From assembly GCA_965216515.1 (NCBI GenBank), contig OZ244173.1, positions 1,302,001-1,366,000 on the forward strand: a stretch of DNA of 64,000 nt, in the 5' to 3' direction. The translations under genes were made by a program, and so were the position numbers. Positions 18,557 to 27,364 of the stretch are shown here, piece after piece. Position 1 is the first letter of the stretch; every line of letters starts with the position of its first letter. The notes under the pieces are model-generated. The model did no database searches and was not told where the DNA came from. It saw only the letters and a program-made list of their open reading frames with translations. The stretch is from CAXMRP01 sp965216515. GTDB taxonomy: Bacteria > Pseudomonadota > Alphaproteobacteria > Rhizobiales > Afifellaceae.

Positions 18557-20623
18557 TCAGGCCGCCTCGCGTTTCGCTTCCTTGAGGATGTCGTCGGCCA
18601 GCCGGCCGGTCACCTCCTGCAAATGGTCGAATTGCGACGTGAACGTACCCACGCCCGAAGTCGCTGAGCGAAGCTCGATGATCAGGTCGACGATCTCCGA
18701 TTCCGGCAGCAACGCCTCCACAACGTCCCATCCCGCCCAGTCCGGACGCGCATCGTAGCCAAGCAGTTGTCCGCGCCGGCCGGAGACGATGGCGTTGACG
18801 CGGGCGGTGAATTCGCTCGGGATCGCAATCTGCGCTTTCAGGATCGGCTCCAGGATCACCGGCTTTGCATCCGGCAGCGCTTCGCGCATGCCCAGAATAC
18901 CGGCCATTTTGAATGCCTGTTCGGAGGAATCGACGCTGTGATAGGAACCATCGACCAACGTCACCCCGACATCGACCACCGGGAAGCCGCCAAGCGGTCC
19001 GTTGGCCAGCGCCTCCTTGATCCCTGCCTCCACTGCGGGAAAATACTGCTTCGGCACCACGCCGCCCGAAATGGTCTCGGCAAAGGCAAAGCCCCCGCCC
19101 CGCGGCAGCGGCTTGACATCGATAACGATGTCGCCGAACTGGCCGTGACCGCCCGATTGCTTCTTGTGCCGGCCGCGCTTGGTGACAGAGGCCCGGATCG
19201 TCTCCTTGTAGGGCACACTGGCCGCAGCGGTATCCACCGCCAGCGCATATTTTCCGGCCAACCGTTCCACTGCCACGCGCAGGTGCATTTCGCCCTGGCC
19301 GCCGATCAGCGTTTCACCGGTGTCCTGGCGGTGACTGACGACCAACGAGGGGTCTTCCTCCACCATGCGCCCCAGCGACGTCGATAGCTTTACCTCGTCC
19401 TTGCGCTCCTTCGGCATGATCACCTTTTGCAGCACCGGTTGCGGCGGCGGCGGCGATTCGATGGACGGCGCAGAGCCACCCTTGGCGACCAGCGTGTCGC
19501 CAGTGGCGGCGTTTTCCAGTTTGCCGAGCGCCACGGTTTCCCCGGGGCCGGCGGCACCGCGCTTTGATGCCTTTTGCCCCATCAGCGAATAGATGCCCGA
19601 CACCCGGTCGGTTTCGCCATCGGCCGTTTCCAGTTCCGCGCCTTCTTCCACCGTTCCCGCCAGCACCCGCGACAGCGACATCTTGCCGCCATGGGTGGTG
19701 TGGATGGTTTTCATGACCTGGGCCACCGGGCCGGCACCTTCGTCGACCCCGAGCCGGGCCCGGGTCGCCTCGATGTCGGGCGCCTCGTGCCGCAGCGCCT
19801 TCATCAGCCGCTGGATGCCATTGCCATTGACCGCCGAGCCGATAAACACCGGCACGATCAGTCCGTCCCGCATCTCGGTGACCAGATCGCCGAAGACCGC
19901 ATCGCGTTCCGGAACGATATCCTCCAGAAGCTGCTCCATGAGCGCATCATCGTGATCGGCAAGCGTTTCCAGCATGGAAAACCGGGCTTCGTCGCGCCGT
20001 GCCGCGTCGCTGTCCGACAAGTCGATGACTTCGCTTGGCGCATATTCGCGGTAGACGAAGGCCCGATCGAGCGCCAGGTCGATGAATCCGGTGGCGATGG
20101 AATCGTTCCAGATCGGAATCTGGCGCAGCACCAGCGGCCGCGCCGAAGCCGGCTGCAACATCGCCAGCGCATCGCGCACACCAACCGTCGCCTTGTCGAT
20201 CTTGTTCAAAAACAACAGATGCGGAATGCCCCGCTCCTCAAGACCGTGCAGCACCACCTGCAGCGCCGGCACTTTCTTTTCGTCCGGTTCCGTAACCACG
20301 ATCGCCGCGTCGATGCCGGCGAGCGCCGCCTCCGCTTCATGGGTGAACTCCACCGAGCCCGGGCAGTCGATGAACGTGTAGGTGTCGTCCATGAACGTCG
20401 TGTCGGCCGCATTGAGTTCCACGCTCATTGCGTGGGCCCGGGCTTCCGGCGCGGCATCGCCCACCGATGTGCCGTCAGCGACGGAGCCCGGCTTGGCGGT
20501 CGCCCCGGTCCGCGCCAGGATCGCCTCCAGAAGACTTGTCTTGCCGCTGGCAAACGGACCGACGATGGCGATGCACCGCGGCCCGCTGCATCTCCCACCG
20601 TTGCTATTTCCCGAACCCGCCAT
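18557..20623 (-). CDS. Elongation factor G paralogue (EF-G-like)
   Basis: The 688-residue translational GTPase has all EF-G domains, but it is a paralogue rather than canonical fusA: the P-loop reads GPFASGKTSL instead of the usual GHIDAGKTT, and no str operon surrounds it. Other GTPase motifs are FIDCPGS (G3) and LFLNKIDK (G4). The C-terminal half keeps domain IV/V features (GHGQFGDIVIDVKP, PLGGFPVVDVGVTL, LGYDARPDW). Paralogues of this type are widespread in alphaproteobacteria with poorly known roles (ribosome recycling or specialised translocation). The ATG at 20623 was selected because GGAGGAG lies just before it; the frame is open upstream to 20956 without homology. Confidence 0.9.
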   Translation of the reverse strand: MAGSGNSNGGRCSGPRCIAIVGPFASGKTSLLEAILARTGATAKPGSVADGTSVGDAAPEARAHAMSVELNAADTTFMDDTYTFIDCPGSVEFTHEAEAALAGIDAAIVVTEPDEKKVPALQVVLHGLEERGIPHLLFLNKIDKATVGVRDALAMLQPASARPLVLRQIPIWNDSIATGFIDLALDRAFVYREYAPSEVIDLSDSDAARRDEARFSMLETLADHDDALMEQLLEDIVPERDAVFGDLVTEMRDGLIVPVFIGSAVNGNGIQRLMKALRHEAPDIEATRARLGVDEGAGPVAQVMKTIHTTHGGKMSLSRVLAGTVEEGAELETADGETDRVSGIYSLMGQKASKRGAAGPGETVALGKLENAATGDTLVAKGGSAPSIESPPPPQPVLQKVIMPKERKDEVKLSTSLGRMVEEDPSLVVSHRQDTGETLIGGQGEMHLRVAVERLAGKYALAVDTAAASVPYKETIRASVTKRGRHKKQSGGHGQFGDIVIDVKPLPRGGGFAFAETISGGVVPKQYFPAVEAGIKEALANGPLGGFPVVDVGVTLVDGSYHSVDSSEQAFKMAGILGMREALPDAKPVILEPILKAQIAIPSEFTARVNAIVSGRRGQLLGYDARPDWAGWDVVEALLPESEIVDLIIELRSATSGVGTFTSQFDHLQEVTGRLADDILKEAKREAA

Positions 20624-21038
20624 GATCTCCTCCATGTTTTCCGCCCGGCAGCCCGAACGGGCCAGCCCCTGAACTAATTGCCCTTCACCCGGCCCGTACG
20701 GCAGGCCGGTCGTGTCCCCCGGCGGCGGCCGCATCGGCCCCGCCCGGCCAATTCGCGACAGGGATCGGGAACCGGATGCCCGCCATGATCGACCGGCGCG
20801 GTCTGCCACGCCCGCCTTCCGGCACCCTTGTCTCCGCCTCCCGGACGGAACTGGAAGTGGAAGGTTCTCAAGACCGGGACCATTTTGCAAGCCGGTTGAC
20901 GATGTCGGATACAGACGCACACAGGTCGGAACGCGATTTGCAGTTGCGATTTCCATTCTCTACGCTCGCCCCCGATCAGGGATTCGACAAGCCGGGAACA
21001 ACGAACACAACTGAGCCGGCCATTGGGGAGGAAAATCC
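20624..21038. other. Divergent intergenic region
   Basis: About 415 bp separate the divergent EF-G-like and BCCT genes and should contain both promoters. GGAGGAAA just before 21039 is the BCCT ribosome-binding site. I see no gene or structured RNA here. Confidence 0.5.
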
Positions 21039-22637
21039 ATGAGCAATACAGTCGTGCCGATTGGCGCGGATGAATCCGACTATGAAGTCGGCCAGGACAA
21101 TATCCAGATTCTTGGCCTCGACATTCACAACCCGGTCTTTTTGATCTCGGGCATAACGATCGTCGCCTTTGTCATCTTCACGCTGATGTTTCAGGAGGGT
21201 GCCGGCGCCTTTTTTGGCTGGCTACGACCCTGGTTGACATCGACATTTGACTGGCTGTTCCTGATCGCCGGCAATATTTTCGTCCTGTTTTGCCTGTTCC
21301 TGATCGTTTCGCCCTACGGCAAATTGCGGATCGGCGGCGCGGACGCCACCCCGGATTACTCCTATATGGGCTGGTTCGCGATGCTGTTCGCCGCTGGCAT
21401 GGGCATCGGCCTGATGTTCTTCGGCGTCTCCGAACCGATTTCCCATTTCAATTCCTCCATCGCTGAGGATGCCGGCTCGGCTGGTAGTTGGGCACCGCTG
21501 GCCGGCGCCGCAGGTGATGCCGCAGCGGCCCGCAGCCTCGGCATGGCGGCCACGATCTTCCACTGGGGCCTGCACCCCTGGGCAATTTACGCGGTCGTGG
21601 CGTTGGCCCTCGCGTTCTTCACCTACAATCGCGGCCTACCGCTGACCATCCGATCGGCATTCTACCCGCTTCTGGGTGAACGCGTCTGGGGCTGGTGGGG
21701 TCACATCATCGACACGCTGGCGGTGTTCGCGACACTGTTCGGTCTCGCAACCTCGCTGGGTTTCGGCGCCGAGCAGGCCTCGGCCGGGCTGGAGTTCGTC
21801 TTCGGCATCCCGGTGACGGATGTCTCCAAGGTTGTGCTCATCGTTCTCATCACGATCGTGGCCCTCGGTTCCGTGCTGATGGGCCTCGACGGCGGCGTCA
21901 AGCGTCTGTCGGAGCTCAACATGGTGCTCGCCTTCCTGCTGATGCTGTTCGTCATCCTGCTCGGACCGACGGTCGACATCATTTCCGGCTTCTTCACCAA
22001 CACGATCGCCTACGTGAAGAACCTGCCGGCGCTGTCCAATCCGGTCGGGCGCACCGACACCAACTTCATGCAGGGCTGGACGTCCTTCTATTGGGCCTGG
22101 TGGATTTCCTGGTCGCCATTTGTCGGCATGTTTATCGCCCGGGTTTCCCGTGGCCGGACCGTCCGCGAGTTCGTCTTTTGCGTCCTCATCATCCCGTCGC
22201 TGGTCTGCGTGTTGTGGATGACCGCATTCGGCGGCACGGCGATTACCCAGATCGTCGACCAGGGCGCGACAGCGGTAGCCGACGCCGAACTGCCGCTGAA
22301 GCTCTTCCGGATGCTGGAAGGTCTGCCCCTGACGCAAATCACCTCCGTGGTCGGCATCATCCTGGTGATCGTCTTCTTTGTCACCTCGTCGGATTCCGGC
22401 TCGCTGGTGATCGACACCATCACCGCCGGCGGTAAGATCGATGCGCCGGTCGCCCAGCGCATCTTCTGGTGCACCTTTGAGGGCCTGGTAGCGATCGCGC
22501 TGCTACTCGGCGGCGGGCTGGGCTCGCTCCAGGCGATGGCGGTCTCCACCGGTTTCCCCTTCGCGCTGGTGCTTCTCGGCATGATGGTGGCGACCTTTAT
22601 CGGCCTCAAACGGGAGCGCGCCGGCTCAGCGGCATAG
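21039..22637 (+). CDS. BCCT-family betaine/choline/carnitine transporter
   Basis: This 532-residue secondary transporter of the inner membrane has about 12 hydrophobic helices. Family hallmarks are GMGIGLMFFGVSEP (about residues 114-127), HWGLHPWAIYA, and the Trp-rich FYWAWWISWSPFVGMFIARVS in the substrate-binding helix. BCCT carriers import quaternary ammonium compounds such as glycine betaine, often for osmoprotection, coupled to Na+ or H+. A strong intrinsic terminator follows, so it is probably a single-gene unit. The exact substrate cannot be read from the sequence. Confidence 0.95.
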   Translation: MSNTVVPIGADESDYEVGQDNIQILGLDIHNPVFLISGITIVAFVIFTLMFQEGAGAFFGWLRPWLTSTFDWLFLIAGNIFVLFCLFLIVSPYGKLRIGGADATPDYSYMGWFAMLFAAGMGIGLMFFGVSEPISHFNSSIAEDAGSAGSWAPLAGAAGDAAAARSLGMAATIFHWGLHPWAIYAVVALALAFFTYNRGLPLTIRSAFYPLLGERVWGWWGHIIDTLAVFATLFGLATSLGFGAEQASAGLEFVFGIPVTDVSKVVLIVLITIVALGSVLMGLDGGVKRLSELNMVLAFLLMLFVILLGPTVDIISGFFTNTIAYVKNLPALSNPVGRTDTNFMQGWTSFYWAWWISWSPFVGMFIARVSRGRTVREFVFCVLIIPSLVCVLWMTAFGGTAITQIVDQGATAVADAELPLKLFRMLEGLPLTQITSVVGIILVIVFFVTSSDSGSLVIDTITAGGKIDAPVAQRIFWCTFEGLVAIALLLGGGLGSLQAMAVSTGFPFALVLLGMMVATFIGLKRERAGSAA

Positions 22638-22681
22638 CCCCGGCCGCCACCCGGCGGGACAGGGCCACATACGGCCAATCA

Positions 22682-22705
22682 AAGCCCCGCTCCGGCGGGG
22701 CTTTT
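22682..22705 (+). terminator. Intrinsic terminator of the BCCT gene
   Basis: Arms AGCCCCGC and GCGGGGCT with a 4-base loop are followed by TTTTT, about 45 bp after the transporter stop codon. Confidence 0.9.
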
Positions 22706-22771
22706 TCGTATCCCTCCGGCCGCGCCATCGCCACATTTATGCCGTAGTTTGAACATGCGGAGGTATCGCGG

Positions 22772-25018
22772 ATGGCATTTGCGCGATCTGGGACGACGGC
22801 GATTCTCACAGCGGCGATGGTCGGCCTTTTTGCCCATGACCCCGCCCCGGCCCAGGTTCGTACAGAGAGTTTTTTGCGGCCGGTCATCAAGGACACGCGC
22901 CTGGATTTCTGCCGCAACTGGGGTGTTTCCTGCGGTCAACCGGCCGCCGACCTGTTCTGCCGCGAAAAGGGCTACGAACGCGCCCAATCGTTCGTCGGCC
23001 CGGTGCCGGGCGGCGGCCAGACCTTGGTCTTTGGCGACGGCCGCTTGTGCATCGGACCCTTCTGCGCCGCCTTTTCCTCCATCATCTGCGTTGCCGGCCG
23101 ACCGGCGCCGGCACAGCCGCAAGCCCCGGTTCACACCCTCGTACCGCAGCAGCCGCTCCAACCGATCCCGCAATCCCCGGCCGGACAGGCCATGGTGCCG
23201 GGTCCGCCGGCGACCCCCGGCAGCCCAGAAACACAGACACCGGTCATCACCCCACCCAAGCCCCAGGCACCGGTCGTCACCGCGCCCAAACCCCAGGCAC
23301 CGGTCGTCACCCCACCCAAGCCCCAGGCACCGGTCGTCACCGCGCCCAAACCCCAGGCACCGGCCGGACCGGCGGTCCGCCAGCCCCAGCAGCCGACTAC
23401 GGTCGCCCGCACGCCGACGATCATCCTGCCACCGCGACCGCGACCCGACCCTGAGCCCACTGCCGGCCGGCCCGCCGCCACGCCGGCGGTCGGCCTGGCG
23501 CCGGCAGCCGGCAGCCCGGCCTTCGTCATCCCCAACTACAGCGCCGCGCAGGTCGTCTCCCGGTGGATGGATGTCCTGGAGACGGTGCGCGACCTGCCTG
23601 GCGGCGCATCCCTGTTCCACTGTACCGGCGATTGCAGCCTTCCCCTGTCCCACGACCTGGAGGTCGACCCGGCGGCGGATGACCAGACCGTCCATCTCCG
23701 CTGGAGCGTCACCGCCGTACCCCATGCCGGCGCCGCATTGGCCCAGGTTACATCTTTTCCGTTTCCCGCCTTCGCCAACGGCAGCGCGCAGGATCTCGAC
23801 CCGCGGGGCCTGGCGTTTGGCGGCCGCGACAACGGCACCCGGGGCTTTTTGTCGTTCGACATGCGCGCCCTGGCCGAGCGCCTGCCCGCCGGCGCCACCA
23901 AGGCCATATTCAACGTCCGCATCCTGCCCATGGCGGCAAGCGGCCTGGGCGGCCTGGTCGGCCGGCCCTCCAACACGATCCGCATCTATTACGGGGTGGC
24001 CACGCCCGAACCGGAGCCGTGGCAGTTCTACGAACCGGAAATTGTCGCCGAGGCGCCGCCGGTGGAGCTGGTCGCTCTGGAATTCAAGCCCTCCCGGACC
24101 GTCGACTGGCCTCCGGGTTGCGTGGAATGGGAGGAATACCGGGACAGTCTGAAGAAGAACTTCTTCGAAAAGGTCGGCGGGGCACTCAAGGGCATGTGGA
24201 ATTTCGCCGCCGAGGCCTATCAATGGGCCAAGAACAAGGTCGTGGAACTGGCCAGTGTGCTGACATTCGGCGCCGTCCCCGAAGAAGTGCTGGAATTCGC
24301 GCTGAATTCCGCCCTGGCCAGCGCCGGGATCCCGCCCGATATTCCCAACCTAGACGAAATGATCTCCGGCGGCCTGGACCACCTTGCCGCCGAAATGGCC
24401 GATGTCGCCGTCTCCCAGATCCCGGCCGGCGATCTCGGCCCCACCCTGGAAAACCTCGCCGCCGATATCGCCGTGGACGCCGTGCTGGCCGAAGGCGAGG
24501 AAGCAGCCCGCAGGCGGCTTCGTCGCGAATTGGAAAAGCAGTCCCGAACGGCGCTGGTCCAGGCCGTTGACGAGATGGAGAAGGCCGCATCGAACGCCGG
24601 GAAAAAGAAAACCCCGTGCTCCGGTCGTTTCATTCCCGCTTCCTATCGCGTGACCGTCCGCAACGCCGGACCGGATCGCCTCGAGGACATCGGCATCGGC
24701 ATCATCGACAGCCAAGGAATCTATCAGAATCGAAGCGAATCGGTCAGCATCGATCCTGGTCAGGTCCTGTCCTTCGTAACGGTTACCGAACCGAAGCTTC
24801 GCGACGTCTGGGACCGGCGGCTGGTGCGCATGGAGCCGATGGCGACCAACGAAAACATATCGCACTGGTGGACTGAATGGCTGTCGAAGGTCCCCTCCTC
24901 CATCATCGTCTCCCTGCCCGGTCATCGCGAATGCCTGGGATCCTGCGTGAACACCACGCTGATCGCCCACACCGCACCGCCGCAGCTGATGACCCGGCCC
25001 TATGCCATGGCGCGCTAG
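22772..25018 (+). CDS. Large exported protein with proline-rich repeats, unrecognised
   Basis: The 748-residue product starts after a GGAGG site and has a signal peptide (residues 1-27). A Cys-rich N-terminal module (about 33-107; LDFCRNWGVSCG, DLFCREKGYERA, LCIGPFCAA, SIICV) is followed by a Pro/Ala/Gln linker with four 10-residue repeats (alternating TPPKPQAPVV and TAPKPQAPVV, near residues 160-198). A beta-rich domain comes next (about 300-410), then a helical segment with WNFAAEAYQWAKNKVVELAS and PPDIPNLDEMISGGLDHLAAE, an Arg/Glu-rich coiled-coil-like stretch, and a C-terminal beta domain (VTVRNAGPDRLEDIGIG). It is probably periplasmic, surface-exposed or released. I cannot name a family. 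Confidence 0.85.
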   Translation: MAFARSGTTAILTAAMVGLFAHDPAPAQVRTESFLRPVIKDTRLDFCRNWGVSCGQPAADLFCREKGYERAQSFVGPVPGGGQTLVFGDGRLCIGPFCAAFSSIICVAGRPAPAQPQAPVHTLVPQQPLQPIPQSPAGQAMVPGPPATPGSPETQTPVITPPKPQAPVVTAPKPQAPVVTPPKPQAPVVTAPKPQAPAGPAVRQPQQPTTVARTPTIILPPRPRPDPEPTAGRPAATPAVGLAPAAGSPAFVIPNYSAAQVVSRWMDVLETVRDLPGGASLFHCTGDCSLPLSHDLEVDPAADDQTVHLRWSVTAVPHAGAALAQVTSFPFPAFANGSAQDLDPRGLAFGGRDNGTRGFLSFDMRALAERLPAGATKAIFNVRILPMAASGLGGLVGRPSNTIRIYYGVATPEPEPWQFYEPEIVAEAPPVELVALEFKPSRTVDWPPGCVEWEEYRDSLKKNFFEKVGGALKGMWNFAAEAYQWAKNKVVELASVLTFGAVPEEVLEFALNSALASAGIPPDIPNLDEMISGGLDHLAAEMADVAVSQIPAGDLGPTLENLAADIAVDAVLAEGEEAARRRLRRELEKQSRTALVQAVDEMEKAASNAGKKKTPCSGRFIPASYRVTVRNAGPDRLEDIGIGIIDSQGIYQNRSESVSIDPGQVLSFVTVTEPKLRDVWDRRLVRMEPMATNENISHWWTEWLSKVPSSIIVSLPGHRECLGSCVNTTLIAHTAPPQLMTRPYAMAR
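23251..23364. repeat. 30-bp tandem repeat encoding Pro-rich linker
   Basis: Four 30-bp units begin at 23251, 23281, 23311 and 23341. Units 1 and 3 are identical, and units 2 and 4 match until 23364, so the array is really a duplicated 60-bp unit. It encodes alternating TPPKPQAPVV/TAPKPQAPVV in frame inside the exported protein. Confidence 0.9.
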
Positions 25019-25076
25019 CGCCCGCGGCTGTGCGGCCGCAGCCCGGCGGGCCGGGGTCACGCACGTCAAATCAAAG

Positions 25077-25097
25077 CGCCGCTGCGGCGGGGGTTTT
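25077..25097 (+). terminator. Weak terminator-like element
   Basis: A short GC stem (CGCC...GGCG) is followed by GGGGTTTT about 60 bp after the stop of the large exported protein. It resembles a degenerate version of the stronger terminator at 22682, but the loop geometry is poor. Confidence 0.3.
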
Positions 25098-25191
25098 CGG
25101 TTGGACACCGCCCAACGCGCCCAATCGGTCGTCCCATCTTGATTCGCCGGCGATCCGGGCGCATGGTCAAACCAGGAAAAGGAGCCGGACC

Positions 25192-25626
25192 ATGCGACCG
25201 CTTACCGGAATATCGCCCCATGCTGCCCGTCTCGTTCTGGCGCTCGCCGTCGTCGGCGCGGCATGGGCACCCCTCCCCGCCAAAGCCGGCGGCGCACCGG
25301 GCGCCGAAGCCTGCGCGAGCGAACGGACCCTGAACCGCATCATCAATCGCTTTGCCTGGGCGGAACGCAACACTTGGCACCGCGGCTTCCGGATTGCCGC
25401 CATCGACGCCCCGCGGTTCCGCTACAATGTCTTCAACGGGCCGACGTCCATCCGTCACACCCATTGCGCCGCGACCGCGATCATGTCGAACGGCAAGCGC
25501 CGCACCGTCTATTATTCCATTTCCCAGGGCATGGGCTTTGCCTCCATGGGCACCGGCGTGGATTTTTGCGTCACCGGACTGGATCCCTGGCGCGTCCATG
25601 ACGGGGGCTGCCGGACCGTGCGTTAG
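25192..25626 (+). CDS. Small exported conserved hypothetical protein
   Basis: The 144-residue product has a signal peptide (residues 1-31, LVLALAVVGAAWAPLPAKA) and a compact mature domain with three or four cysteines: GAEACASERTLNRIINRF, AERNTWHRGFRI, HTHCAATAIMSNGKRRTVYY, and the closing FCVTGLDPWRVHDGGCRTVR. The pattern is familiar from Rhizobiales hypothetical proteins, function unknown. The ATG at 25192 follows AGGAGCC. It stands 15 bp upstream of the RNase T2 gene and may share its transcript. Confidence 0.75.
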   Translation: MRPLTGISPHAARLVLALAVVGAAWAPLPAKAGGAPGAEACASERTLNRIINRFAWAERNTWHRGFRIAAIDAPRFRYNVFNGPTSIRHTHCAATAIMSNGKRRTVYYSISQGMGFASMGTGVDFCVTGLDPWRVHDGGCRTVR

Positions 25627-25641
25627 ATCCGCGCCAACGCG

Positions 25642-26301
25642 ATGACACCACTTCGACGCCTGATCGCGGCCGCCTCGGCTCTGGCCGGATCCTTCGCCGC
25701 CGCGCCAACGGCCGGCGCCGCCGGCCTCGCCGGCGATTTCGATTTCTACGTGCTCGCACTTTCCTGGTCGCCGAGCTGGTGCGAACAGGCCGGCCCGCGC
25801 GCCAACCGCATGCAGTGCCGCCACGATCCGCCGTTCGGATTCATTGTCCATGGCCTGTGGCCCCAATACGAGCGCGGCTATCCGGAGGACTGCCCGACAG
25901 ACCATCCCCTCCGCCTGCCGCGGGCGCTGATCGACACTATACTGGACATTCAGCCCAGTCCCGGCCTGGTCGGCCGCCAGTGGCGGAAACACGGCACCTG
26001 CACCGGCCTTTCACCCGCCGACTATCTTGCACTCACCAGAGCTGCCTTTGAACGCGTGGTCATTCCCCGTGCCTTCCGGATCACCGATCGGGACCGCGAA
26101 GCCCCGGCGAGTGCCATTGAGCGCGCCTTCATCGATGCCAATCACGACCTAACCGCCGGCCGCATTGCCGTGTCCTGCAAGGCCGGTGACCTGGTAGAGG
26201 TTCGCCTCTGCCTGACGCGCGACCTGGAATTCCGCGATTGCCCCGGCATCGATCGCGCCGGTTGCCGGGCACGATCGCTCTCCGTTCCGGCGGCCGAATA
26301 G
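25642..26301 (+). CDS. Ribonuclease T2 family protein
   Basis: This 219-residue secreted or periplasmic acid endoribonuclease cleaves single-stranded RNA through 2',3'-cyclic phosphates. A signal peptide occupies about residues 1-27. Both catalytic segments are present: CAS-I as FIVHGLWPQ with His70, and CAS-II as RQWRKHGTC with His117. Paired cysteines are conserved. The DUF1176 gene starts five bases after its stop codon, so the two are probably co-transcribed. Bacterial T2 enzymes help scavenge nucleotides from external RNA. Confidence 0.93.
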   Translation: MTPLRRLIAAASALAGSFAAAPTAGAAGLAGDFDFYVLALSWSPSWCEQAGPRANRMQCRHDPPFGFIVHGLWPQYERGYPEDCPTDHPLRLPRALIDTILDIQPSPGLVGRQWRKHGTCTGLSPADYLALTRAAFERVVIPRAFRITDRDREAPASAIERAFIDANHDLTAGRIAVSCKAGDLVEVRLCLTRDLEFRDCPGIDRAGCRARSLSVPAAE

Positions 26302-26305
26302 TCCG

Positions 26306-27364
26306 ATGATCCGGCGCATTCCGTCTTTTCCGGCGCTCGCCGCCATTCTCGCCCTTGCAGCGGGCGCTGCGCCGGCTGCCGCAACCGGCGCGGATCGTAC
26401 CGGTTTCGGCGACTGGCGGGCCATGTGCGAACCCTCCGGGCCATGCCGGGCCGAGACGACCGGATCGACCGGAGGACAGGCCGACGACATGGTCCGGCTG
26501 ACGGTGCAGCGGGCCGGCGACACTGCGTCCGGCTGGACCATCGCCCTGCATTTCCCGCACGCCGTACCCGATCCCAAACATGCCCTCGCCCTGGTGATCG
26601 ACGGAGCGCACCGGTTTGCCGCCCGTCCACAGGGCGCATTGCGTCGGTTTGGCGCGCCCGGGCACCTGCATGTCGCCGACGATCGTCTCGCCGCCGGACT
26701 TCTCCCGGCGCTGCTGGAAGGCGCGCAGGCACGGCTCGACTATATCGACATCACCGGCGAGGCCCGCACCGTCGATATCTCGCTGTCCGGATTGACCGCC
26801 TCTCTGCTCTGGATGGAGGAACGGCTCGGCATTGTCGGCGCCGAACGCCGCGGCATTGCCGCTGCCGGTCCCGCACCGGCCGGAGCCCGCAGCGAGATCG
26901 AGACCATTCGCGCCGCCGGCATCCCGGAACCCGTTCTCGTCCGCCATGCCGATACCAGCGAATGCGAGGACCTGGGAAGCGAGCACATGAGCCGGTTTGC
27001 GCCGGTGATCGAGTTGGCAAGCGCCACCGCCATTCTCTATGCCCTGCCCTGTACCGCCGGCGCCTACAATGTCGCCTACCGTCTGTACATCCGCGAGCGC
27101 GGCGAAATTGGTGGCGTGCGCACGCTCTACTTCGCCACCTTTTCGCAAAGTCACGGCTGGTCAGGCACCGATATCCTGTTCAACATCACCGCCGACGGCC
27201 CGCACCTTTCGGCGTTCTACAAAGGTCGCGGCATCGGCGACTGCGGCACCTGGGGCCGGTGGACATTTGCCGACTACGCGTTTCGTCTTGAGGAATTTGC
27301 CGCCATGGACACCTGCAACGGCGTCACATCGGAAAACTGGCCTGTTGTCTACCGTGCCCGCTAG
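26306..27364 (+). CDS. Exported DUF1176 protein
   Basis: The 352-residue protein has a signal peptide (residues 1-27) and the DUF1176 pattern: TGFGDWRAMCEPSGPCRAET at the mature N-terminus, a middle LCG-like catalytic-looking but uncharacterised region, and the C-terminal CGTWGRWTFADYAFRLEEF and SENWPVVYR. DUF1176 proteins are periplasmic and of unknown function. It probably forms an operon with RNase T2. Its last 204 bp are overlapped on the other strand by the next gene. Confidence 0.85.
   Translation: MIRRIPSFPALAAILALAAGAAPAAATGADRTGFGDWRAMCEPSGPCRAETTGSTGGQADDMVRLTVQRAGDTASGWTIALHFPHAVPDPKHALALVIDGAHRFAARPQGALRRFGAPGHLHVADDRLAAGLLPALLEGAQARLDYIDITGEARTVDISLSGLTASLLWMEERLGIVGAERRGIAAAGPAPAGARSEIETIRAAGIPEPVLVRHADTSECEDLGSEHMSRFAPVIELASATAILYALPCTAGAYNVAYRLYIRERGEIGGVRTLYFATFSQSHGWSGTDILFNITADGPHLSAFYKGRGIGDCGTWGRWTFADYAFRLEEFAAMDTCNGVTSENWPVVYRAR

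Noticed and set aside
23251..23364. CRISPR-like array
   Set aside because: Units are contiguous without spacers, in frame, and encode a Pro-rich linker.
22679..24223. Long minus-strand open frame (514 codons) opposite the large exported protein
   Set aside because: Translation is repetitive Gly/Arg/Asp-rich sequence mirroring the repeats of the real gene, whose signal peptide and ribosome-binding site favour the plus strand.
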